From positions 8,504,501-8,568,500 of the forward strand of contig BRXU01000001.1 in the NCBI GenBank assembly GCA_030267565.1: DNA of 64,000 bases, in the 5' to 3' direction. Origin of the DNA: Pleodorina starrii (Eukaryota > Chlorophyta > Chlorophyceae > Chlamydomonadales > Volvocaceae). The stretch's first letter is position 1. Every line of letters begins with the position of its first letter. A program made the translations under genes and the position numbers. Under the pieces are notes generated by a model. That model worked only from the letters and a program-made list of their open reading frames with translations, was not told the DNA's origin and did no database searches. This document shows, piece after piece, positions 36,372 to 45,627 of the stretch.

Positions 36372-37312
36372 GGACTCGACACGTCAGCAGTGCGTATCGG
36401 GTTGTGGCTCTTGGATATTTGGACGATTCTTCAGAGGACCAAGGGGGAGACGACAGCGGTGCACGTATGTGTGCACGTATGCTGATGGACAATTTGGTGG
36501 AGGGGTGAGGTTGGGGTGCTGAGAAGGCAAGAGGGGGTTTTGAGGAGTTGCAAGGGAGGCCACGGCAGCGCGACCCGCGCTGATTGGCAGTTCGACGAAG
36601 CGGCAGTGCCCAGTGCGTATAGGCGCGTCCCTCTAACGTGCGTCCTAGGGCTGACGGGGGGAGCGGGGGGAGGTAACAGCAGTGAGACGGCAGCCCAGCG
36701 CAGTTCGGTGCAGTATGAATTAGATGTACCAAGACGGCCTCATGTTGCTGAATTGTGTCTGATTACTTGTTTCCAAGTTGGAGATGACGTTGCTGTGGTC
36801 AATGATACAGGAATCCTATGCCCAAGGCCGCACGTCGTGTTCCTTCGCAGCAAGAATACGCTCTATATGCGTAGATGCCAAAATGATCATGATGTGCAGA
36901 AAAAACCTCTTCCTGTAATACGCCGGGCTGTGACATTACGCTTTCGGGCTTTTGCATTAGCTCGCCGGATTACGGATTACGGAAACACGCCGGACAAGCA
37001 CGACCGACGGCGGTGATTGTGTAAGGCTTAAGTGGACCGCTCATTACGCAGCGGTTGAACTTTATTTCTTATATTTACACTCCGTGGATGCGGCTCGCCA
37101 AGGGTATCATTACTAAGTTCTTTCTTACTTGACTGTGACGACTTTGGCGCGCATTGTGGGAAATTTCATTAAGAATATATTGTACTTACAGAGTGTTTTT
37201 GTTATTGGATAAAGGTCGTATAAATATAGGTCTCAGTCTGCCAAATGCTCAAGAATGCACGCTATCCTGCTGCCCGTGGGAGAGGTAGGCGCGCTGTTAC
37301 CCTCATCGCTCT
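36372..37312. other. AT-richer intergenic stretch before the phosphoesterase gene
   Basis: Probable 3' UTR to about 37030 and promoter of the phosphoesterase gene after that. The stretch 37040-37250 is distinctly AT-rich. An open plus frame at 36516-37016 lacks coding-like codon use. Confidence 0.35.
37020..37024 (+). terminator. TGTAA polyadenylation signal (plus strand)
   Basis: TGTAA in GATTGTGTAAGGC just before an AT-rich stretch. It would belong to the uncertain locus starting at 35855. Confidence 0.35.
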
Positions 37313-40300
37313 ATGGCACCTTCCATCAAGTCTGTGCAACAAACCAGGCGGGCTATGTCGTCGGCCGGCGCGACTGAACCCAACCACTCGGCCACACGTT
37401 CGCTGCGGTCGCCCAACGCAGTAATTTATACCCACAAACATTTGCTGCCCAGGTGGTGTTGGCAGATGCTGGCTGTCGCCGACCGGGGGCCGTGCCGCGC
37501 GCAACACCTCAGCGAGGGCGGCCTCGCGGGCGGCCCCGGGCTCGGTGCTGCCCGAGCTGAGCACCCCAAGGTACGGCAGGACCACAGCACGGCGAAGCAA
37601 GCACGGGACAAGCACACCACTGACAAGCACACTTTGGCCCCACTCGCTTTTGTTTACCCTGACTCGCGGGTCGCGATCCTTATCTTGACCGCGCCTCTCA
37701 CCCACCGTCCTGCCCGCTCCCCCCCCCCTCGCCGCCCGCGTTTGTCTTTTCTACAGGGACAATCGCTCCGAAACCTGGCAGTTGGCCATCTTGGGTGATC
37801 TCCACCTGGCTCCGGAGCAGATGCATCTGTTTGAGGCGGCTCGGGATCACCTGCGGGCGGCCATGGCGGGGGAGGAGGGCGCCCGAGAACCTGGCCCAGG
37901 TGACCCCCAGGCTCCATCCGATGCCATTGGATCTGACCTGATCTGATCTTACCCAATCTGATATGGCCTTGTCTCTCGGGTCTACCTTGGCTCCATCTGT
38001 TCTGATCCGGGTCAGCGGGGGCGGAGGCGGGGCGAGGCGAGGCGGGGGCTGGGAGCCTGGGATCTGGCCCGCCTCGGGCAGTTTGACGCCGGGCGCAAGT
38101 AAGGCGCCCCCGCCCCCATACATACATAAAGTGGTGTCCTCGTTCGCTACCTCCACACGGGACCCAACAGAGGACCCAACGCGCTCCTCCTAACGTTCTA
38201 AGTTCTAACCACGTGACGAGTTGCGCATTGTCGCCGGGGCGATTGGGCCATTGGGACCTGCTCGGGTATCGCCCCCCTCCGCAGGTGCTCGTGTGGTGCA
38301 GCTGGGCGATCTGGGCCACGGCAAGCACCAGTCGGGGTCGCGCAAGTGCTTTGAATTCGCCAGGTGGGTGGGCGGGTCTCATAGTGGGTGGGTCTCAATA
38401 GTGGGTGGGTGGGTAAGTGGGCGGGTCTCGTGGCCCTCGTCCGCGGTTGGCTGCTACCTTCTCGGTGCGGTTCGGTTCGGTCACTTTCCAAACATGACGG
38501 ATTTCCTGACTCCCTTTCTCCTGTGTGTGTATGCGTGTTTCCTTGTTTTGGCTTTGTCTGCGCGCCCTGTGTGCCGCACACGACGACCAGGCAGTACCTG
38601 GACGGTTTCGGAGTGCCGTACGCGCTGGTCACGGGCAACCACGACCTGGAGGGCGACGAGTTTGAGACGGACGAGGAGAACCTGGCGGCGTGGAGCCAGG
38701 CGCGTGTGGCGTGACCCCCGAGGGTTGCAGCGGGGGCGGGGGGCCTTGGCCGGTTGTCACCTGTCCCCTGCCTCGGGGGAGCGAACTGGGGGTGGGGGAT
38801 GGCGGATGTGTGTGTGTGGGAGGAAGCCCTCCCCCCGGGAGGTTGGCGCATTGCTCGCCTGAGAAAGCCCCAAGGACAGACCACCCCTTGTTGTTGCTTG
38901 GAACCCGAGAGGGAAGGGGCACCACCGTTGCTTGCCTTGCCTGAACGACAGGCTGCACACCAATGCGGGTCCATCGCCCACCCCCCTCGGATGCACACCC
39001 GCACACGCACACACACACACGCACACACACGCACAGACGCAAACGCACCCGCGCAGTAGCGCCTTTCCTCGCCCTGCCCTCGCAGCCCTCGCCCCTGCCC
39101 CCTGTCCCTGCCTCCGCGCCTTTACCCTCTCCCTCCACCCCATCGGAAGGAAGCCCCTCCTCTTCAGCCCCCTTCAGCCCTCACGCTCATTCGGTCGGCC
39201 CCCCTCCCTCCCGCCACCACCACCACCACCTACCACCCACGCACCAAATCCGCACCCGCACCCACGCCCATCCGCACCCGACCCAGCCCACGGCACCAAC
39301 CCCATTACCCTCACACCACCACCCCACACCCCGCAGGCGTTCCGCCAGCCTCACTACTGGGCTGCAGAGCTGGGCCCCGCCCGCGTCGTGGGTCTGTCCA
39401 CCGTGCGCTTCCGGGGCCACCAGAACAGCAACCACGAGGTGTTCATCGACCCGGACCAGCTCGCCTGGCTGGAGGGGCAGCTGGAGGCCCACCCGACCAC
39501 ACCCTTCATAGTGCTCTCACACGCGCCGCCCATGGGCTGCGGGCTCAAGGTACGGCAAAACCGTACGACAAGCATAGGGGCACGTGACACACGGCCGTAC
39601 TCTACGGCGTGCTACCTTGTTCCATCCATTCCCCGATTTCCCCCCTTGCCTCCGTGTCGACATGCCTCGGTTTCCTTCGCTGCGGTGCGCACTCGTTACC
39701 TTCCCTCCCTCCCTCCCTCCCTCCCTCCCTCCCTCCCTCCCTCCCTCCCTCCCTCCCTCCCTCCCTCCCTCCCTCCCTCCCTCCCTCCCCTCAGGTGATC
39801 CAGGAGATACACGTCAAGAACCGGGTGGCCTGGCTCAACCACTCGGTCAACCCGCGAGCCTTCATGGACATACTGGCCCGCCACCGCAACGTCAAGCTCT
39901 GGTTCTCGGGACACTTCCACCTCTCACACAACTACCCCGACTCCATCTCGACGGTGGGCGGTACGGCATTCGTACAGGTAGGCATGTGCGAAACCGGGTT
40001 TGTTGCCGGGCCCTGCCATGATGGGGGGCCGGTTGGGAGCGGCGGGGTGGTGGGTGTGGATGCAGATTTAGGCTCTTTCGAAGACCTAGAGACCTGACTC
40101 CGAAATTGGGAAATACGGTATCCGAACCCAGGGAGGGTTGCGCCTCGTGGTCACTGGTTGTCAGTCGCAGTCAGAAGTCTCCCGGCCCTGCACCGCCCGA
40201 AACCCGAGGATGGGATGCCCCTGGAAAGCAAAACTGATCAGCCCCCCCTCTCCTATCCCGATCCCGATCCCGATCTCGCCCCGGGTTCCGTGGTGCACAC

Positions 40301-42706
40301 GAGCAGGTGGGCGTCATCGGTGACTGCAACCGCGATGGCATGCGGCAGGTGAGCCGCGCGTGAGGAGAAGACCGACCTGTCGTGCACCGTTGGTGGCTGG
40401 GAAATACTGACGGTTGACTGACAGTTGGAGCGCAGACGAACGCTTTCGGGTCGGTCTCGGGGCGCCTCGGGGCGCCCGGGTCGGTCTCGGGGGAGTCTCT
40501 GGCAGCGATCTTGGGCGACCCCGAGCGACCCATACCCTTTTCGGAGCGACCGACCCGTGGGTCTGTGGCCCCTAGGCTGTTCCTTTGCGATGCAGTCTCA
40601 TGCGCACAACCTCATATGCCTTGCCTGTCTGCCTGTGTGCCCGCGGCCGTATCTTGCTTGTACGCGGGTGCTGTCCCTCCCCCCTTCCGGGTCCGTTCGC
40701 TAACGCCGTCTCCGTCTCCGCTGCGGTATCTTCCCCCTTCTGCCCGCCCCGCCCCGCAGTCCCGGCTGCTTCGCGGCGGCCCCGAGGGCTACCAGCTCTT
40801 CACGGTGGACCACGACAGCGGGGCACTGCGGCTGGACATGGAGGCAAAGTGGGACGAGCAGGGCCCGCCCGTACCTGTCGTACCGGAGGACGAGCTGCTG
40901 TGCGACCCCGCCGCGGGCTGGCTGTGCTCTCAGACGGACTGCAAAGTGAGGACCTGAGGGGGGGGGTGGCGGGGAGGGGGTGGTGGGGGTGGGGGTGGGA
41001 GGGGGTGGGGGTGGGAGGGGGTGGGAGGGGGTGGGAAGAGGAGGAGGGGGAGGAAGGGAGGGGAGGAGGGCGTTGGGATGGTGTGGGGGAGGAGGAGGAG
41101 GAGGGGATGGGGGGGTGTGGATGAGGGAGCGTGCAAAAAAAGGGGGCGGGATTCAGTCAACTTGAGCGGCCCTCATCTGCGGATGAGAGTGCAGTGGCGG
41201 TGTGGCGATACCGAGAGAGGCTGGTGACCGGGCGCAGTGTGGGCCCCAGGTAGGAGACTCATCACACACACCCCTTTGCAGTCCCCCATCTCCGGTGCCT
41301 TTTGTGGTACCCTCCTCCTTTGCAGCCCGTCCCCCCCCCCCTTCCCACACACACGCGCGCACACACATACACATCTCCGCTCCCCCTGTCTGCATCGTAG
41401 GTGGGGGACAACAGCACCGGCTTCGTAAAGTGGTGAGTTGGTAGTTGGGAGCGGTACGGCAACGGCCTGCCGTGCTGGCACTGATTCGCGGGCGCCTGTG
41501 TAGGGTGGCGGGAAAGCGGGGAGGGGGAGGGGGGTGGGAGGGGCGCCATTGATGGGGATGGGAGGGGGGTGGGTGCACTGCCCGGTGGGGAGGACAGCGC
41601 AGTCGTGCTGGTGGTTGGAGGCGCATTGATGCTGGGTTTCGGAGCGCGCCGCTGTGCTGGCCGGTGTCGCCGCGCAATGAACCCCGCTGTCACGTACACC
41701 TTAACGCCGCCACCGCCATCGCAGCTGCTGCTGCTGTTGCGGTCCTGTTGCGGTTGCGGTTGCTCTGAATCGGTTCCTCTGCTGGTGCAGCTGCTGCTGC
41801 AACTGCCACCGCCCCTTGCCGTCCAACCCTCCCCCTCACATCACCCGAACATCGCTTCCCGCCCTGTACGGCAGGTACCCGGTGGGCTCCGAAACCATTC
41901 TGGCGCTGCAGGCGGGTGGCCTCCTCATCGAGTACGGTACGTACGGACACGGGGCTGCAAGTGCTATGTCTCTATCACAGTAGGGGGCTCCCTCTCCTCC
42001 TTCCCCCGCTTGATCTAATCTCTCCACGGGGGCCTCTACCTCCCCCCGCCCCCCCTTCCCCCTCCCCGCCCCCCAGACATGCCCACCGCGGCCCCCATCG
42101 GCCTGGTGGCCCGGGTGCCCGAGGGCTGCTCCGTTGAGCTGGTGGGGCCGGGGAGGCAGCCGCCGCAGCGGGAGGACGGAGCGGATGTGGAGGAGGTGCT
42201 GCTGAGGCAACCCAACGGTGCGGTGCGGTGGGGTGTGATGCGGTGCGGTGTGATGTGGTGTGACGGCCTCTGTATACCAGTATGTGTGCGTGTGTTTCTA
42301 AATGTGTTTTTATGTGTGTGTTTATGTATGTGTCCGTGTATGTGTTTATTGTCTGCTGCTGCTGCTGCTGCTGCTGGTGGTGGGGTTATCCACGCATAGG
42401 CCGGAGCTCGAAATGGGGGAGTAGATGAAGACGCAGTGCAACTCCGCGAGACTCTGTCCCCACACCCTTCCTCACCCGCGCAGCTCCGTCCGCCCCTCCT
42501 CCGTGGCTAAGCCTCCCCCCTCCTCCCCGCCTCCCCCCTGCCTCTCAGGCGACCTGCTTGAGGCAATTCCCCGCAACCCCTCCGGAGCCTTCTTCCGCAT
42601 CTTCCACCCCAACAAGTGGCGGCTCAAACGCCAACAGCAGCAGCAGCAGCAGCAGCAGGCGGAGGCGGAGGCGGCTGCAAAGGCGGAGGCGCTGGTGGCA
42701 GCATGA
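37313..42706 (+). CDS. calcineurin-like metallophosphoesterase
   Basis: A binuclear-metal phosphoesterase; substrate unknown. Exons: 37313-37420, 37453-37544, 37757-37899, 38285-38363, 38591-38699, 39337-39549, 39795-39977, 40307-40348, 40760-40945, 41401-41432, 41875-41936, 42077-42217, 42549-42706 (about 515 residues). All metal motifs are present in order: LAILGDLHLAPEQ (D-x-H), VVQLGDLGHGKHQ (GD), ALVTGNHDLEGDEF (GNHD), FIVLSHAPPMGCGL (His) and LWFSGHFHLSHNY (GHxH). Beyond the catalytic core lie VGVIGDCNRDGMRQ and a C-terminal domain (YPVGSETILALQAGG, PIGLVARVPEGCSVEL) that ends in poly-Gln and an Ala/Glu tail. Two exons are tiny (42 and 32 bp). The intron after exon 5 needs a GC donor (AGCCAG|GCGCGT). 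Exons 1-2 (MAPSIKSVQQTRRAMSSAGA, Arg-rich) are phase-compatible but not verified; they could form an organelle leader. Confidence 0.9.
39703..39789. repeat. (CCCT)n tetranucleotide repeat at an intron 3' end
   Basis: About 21 near-perfect CCCT units run straight into the CCCCTCAG acceptor of exon 7 of the phosphoesterase gene, so the repeat itself serves as the polypyrimidine tract. Confidence 0.97.
40957..41130. repeat. G-rich, purine-biased intron tract
   Basis: Almost uninterrupted GGGGGT, GGGGAG and GGAGGA units follow the donor of exon 9 of the phosphoesterase gene. There are many runs of three or more G, so G-quadruplex formation in the transcript is possible. Confidence 0.8.
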
Positions 42707-44368
42707 GCATGAATGGCCCTGGGATCCAATTGGGCTGGATGGGGAGGGGCGGGGCCGGGAGGAAGGCCCGGAGGCGGGATGATGCTGCGGAGGCGGAGGC
42801 GGAAGCCAGCGACCAGCTCCTTTTTCGTGTCTTGGTGCACCTTGGTGGAGAAAACCGGCCGGGTGGAGGTGCAGCGACTGGGGAGCGGGCGCAGCGAGGG
42901 AGCGGTCGGGTTGGGCTTCAGGTCGAAAGGAGGTCGGGGCAGGGGAGGGAGGGCCAATGGGCCAGGGAGACACCGTACGAGGAGACACGCAGACACGCCT
43001 CACGCAGACAGACAAGAAGAAAAAGAATAAAGAAAACAATGACGCGCACGCGAGGAGAAAACACACAAGCCCCGGGGGGCTTTGGGACATTTCGCCGAGG
43101 CGTGCACGAACCGGAGGGTGGCGGTGGCTGTGGTGGTTCGGGTGGGGGGCCGCTGTGATCTATTGATTTGTGCCGTAAGGCGGCGGAAGGGAAGGTACGG
43201 ACAATCGCTCCTTGTGGTTTGTGTCTCGGTGTGCCGGAAAGGAAAGAGCGTTGGAGGGTTGGAGCAGGGTTGGAGGTGGAGCGGAGGTGGAGCAGGGTGG
43301 AGCAGGGTTGGAGGTGGAGCGTTGCGGTAGGCGCCGAAAGGCTTTGGCACATAATGATAAACACAACGCACCGCTTTGAGGACGGAGTGGGAGTTGGGAA
43401 TTGGAGTTGGAGTTGGAGTGGGGTGGAGGGTCGAGATGACAGAAGCAGGAGCGGGTGGAGAGCGTATTATGAGGCTGAGGGAGAGGGGAGCAAGAGTCCT
43501 GCGCATACGGTCTACCGTCTACGGTGTCTACGGTGGCTCGCTGGGGCTGCAGTGGCTCGATGGGGCTGCACGGCAGCGGGGCTGCACGGCAGCGAGGCTG
43601 CGGGCATGTGGCACCGCCGAGTCCGGACCGACCACTGCGCGTGTGTACATACAGGCATGTTAACGGGTGTTACAGTGTGAGCTCCTGACTGGAGTGGAGT
43701 GGCGGGGAGTGGAGAACACACGTGTCAGGGCGATGTGCAGATCCGCCGTACGACTTGCCGCTAACAATAATGGATACACATGTGAAAAGGAGAAGCGGTC
43801 TGCAGAAATGGCACGACGTGATGTGGTGGTGCTCTCGTGCCCGACTCCTCAGGCTCAGTGCTCCGTTACAAGTACGACCAGATCTACTAAAACTGCCCTG
43901 CCCCACCCTGCATTTCTCCTTCCTCGTGATGCCACCACCTGAGGATATGCAGACTGACTGACACACCGGTAACCGCGACATGTATGACACCCAGCACTCC
44001 CACTCTTCTGGTGCGCATACCTCCGTCGTGGGTCCACCCACGCATCTCATCCATCCACCGCACATTCATTCATTTACTCATGAACTCATTCGTGCCGTAT
44101 CTTTCCTTCGCGCAACCAATCCCTTAATGCACGCCCCCCCTGCAGAGCAGGCAACCAGAGCCAGGGCCAGACGATGGGGGGGAAAGAGGCACCAAAGACT
44201 CCCGCTCTGCCTCGCCCCGCACAACACCTGACTTGTGCCTACAAATCGGTGTAAATGTCTCCTGCAGAACCCACCAGTTGCACCCCGGGGGTCTGAAGCC
44301 CACGGCTACATGATGGCGCTCATGCTAGCTGGGGTGCGGGGCCTAACCGACGACGACGAGTGTGTGGT
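42707..44368 (+). other. 3' UTR and downstream region of the phosphoesterase gene
   Basis: No coding exon supported. It contains duplicated GGTTGGAGCAGG / GGTGGAGC units (about 43255-43322). The first clear plus-strand TGTAA is at 44250, so the transcript may run through most of it. Confidence 0.4.
44250..44254 (+). terminator. TGTAA, candidate polyadenylation signal of the phosphoesterase gene
   Basis: First plus-strand TGTAA I can find after the stop at 42706 (ATCGGTGTAAATGTC). The distance of about 1.5 kb makes it tentative. Confidence 0.3.
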
Positions 44369-44991
44369 CGCTTCGTCTTGCCTTTGCCGCACGGAGGCAC
44401 GCCCTCATCAGGCGGGTTGTTCCGGCCGTCGGCTGTAGCCGGATGGTCAGTGCAGCCCCGCTCCCAGCCAACGCAGCCCGGGGCTGTGACATTCCGGCTG
44501 CCGGCCCACCAGTCAAGAACCCGACCCAGAAACCCACGACCCCGGGGTGGCGCCGGCGTCGTCTTGGTGCCGCCACCGCCACCACCACCGTCACCACCGC
44601 CGCCACCGGCATCGCCGCCACCGCTGCCGCTGCTGCCGCCATCATCAACAGGCGCTGTACAGTACGACGAGCAGTACGACGACACGGAGCTCGCCGCCAG
44701 CATGTACGGTACTGCCCGTCTTTCGAGCCCGGTGAGGATGGCGGCGGCGACGTCAGCGGCGGCAGCAGTGGCGGCGACGGCGGTAGTGGTGGCGGTGGCG
44801 GCAAGCCGGAGCCACCCCGGGGTCATGGGTCTCTGGGTCCGGATCTTGAATGGTGGGCCGGCGGCCGGGATGCGTCACAGCCCCGGGGAGGGTTGGTTGG
44901 GAGTGGGGCCGCACTGACCTCCCGGCTACAGCTTGACGACCGGAGCAACCCGCCTGGGAGTGCCGCCGTGCTGCAAAGGCAAGGCGAAGCG
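44369..44991. mobile_element. long foldback (inverted-repeat) element 1
   Basis: The left arm, 44369 to about 44645, reads CGCTTCGTCTTGCCTTTGCC and onwards. It is matched in inverse orientation by about 44735-44991, whose complement reads CGCTTCGCCTTGCCTTTGCA and onwards. Matching continues through the core GGTCAGTGC-GCCCC-CTCCC, the CCCGGGGCTGTGAC block, the CCGGCCCACCA-TCAAGA block and the CCCCGGGGTGG block to the inner GCCACCGCCACCAC region, with scattered mismatches and small gaps. Only about 90 bp separate the arms. No transposase frame is seen. I did not find a clear target-site duplication. It could be a foldback/MITE-type element or a long hairpin RNA precursor. Confidence 0.75.
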
Positions 44992-45261
44992 TTTGCTGTA
45001 GATGGCATGCCCTGTCGTACTGTGCCCATACGGTACGAATGTCGTACATCCCTGCTCGTAAACGTGTCATAATACACAAGGGTCACATACACACACGCAT
45101 CTGGCAAGGCAAAGTTCTGCCCTTGTTGATAGTTAATTAGTTATGTTCGAGACGGTACCTAAATATACAATGCATTCAGTGTACCGTAATTGGAGTTCGG
45201 TAGGCATGGCGCGAGTTGTGTGCTGTGAAGCAGCCCGGGGATGTGCGCCGGCACTGTCGAA

Positions 45262-45627
45262 CGTTGGGCGGGAGTGGGGCCGCACTGACCACCCGGCTGC
45301 AGCCGACGGCCGGAGGAGTGCCGCCGTGTTGCAGCCGCAGCCGTCGCAGCCACAGCCTCAGATGCAGCAAGCCGAGGCAGCGGCAATCAGAGCGGCTGCC
45401 TCGGGATTCAGGATCCCTGAGGCTGCTGCGGCCACCGGGGTCAGTGCCGCACCAGCCTCAGGGCCGGGATCCCGAGGCAGACGCTCTGGCTGCCGCTGCC
45501 TCGGCTTGCTGCTTCTGAGGCTGTGGCTGCAGCGGCTGCGGCTGCAGCACAGCAACACTCCTCGGGCGGATCGGTCCGACCGTCGGCTGCAGCCGGGTGG
45601 TCAGTGCGGCCCCACTCCCGCCCAACG
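45262..45627. mobile_element. long foldback (inverted-repeat) element 2, related to element 1
   Basis: The arms 45262 to about 45430 and about 45452-45627 are inverse copies. The outer 48 bp (CGTTGGGCGGGAGTGGGGCC, then GCACTGACCACCCGGCTGCA, then GCCGACGG) are identical in both arms. Inner blocks such as CCACAGCCTCAGA-GCAGCAAG and CCGAGGCAGCGGCA also match inversely. The outer core (GAGTGGGGCCGCACTGACC) is shared with the right arm of element 1, only about 350 bp away. The loop is about 20 bp. Confidence 0.75.

Noticed and set aside
35495..36382. 295-codon minus-strand open frame as one gene
   Set aside because: Frame-wise composition changes within it, no family resemblance, and better coding-like segments lie in other frames of the same stretch. 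Kept only as an unresolved locus.
39703..39789. CCCT array as a CRISPR-like or satellite array
   Set aside because: Simple tetranucleotide microsatellite inside an intron, with no spacers.
42616..43158. Long open frame downstream of the phosphoesterase
   Set aside because: It overlaps the true last exon in another frame and continues into the 3' UTR on GC-rich composition only; no domain is visible.
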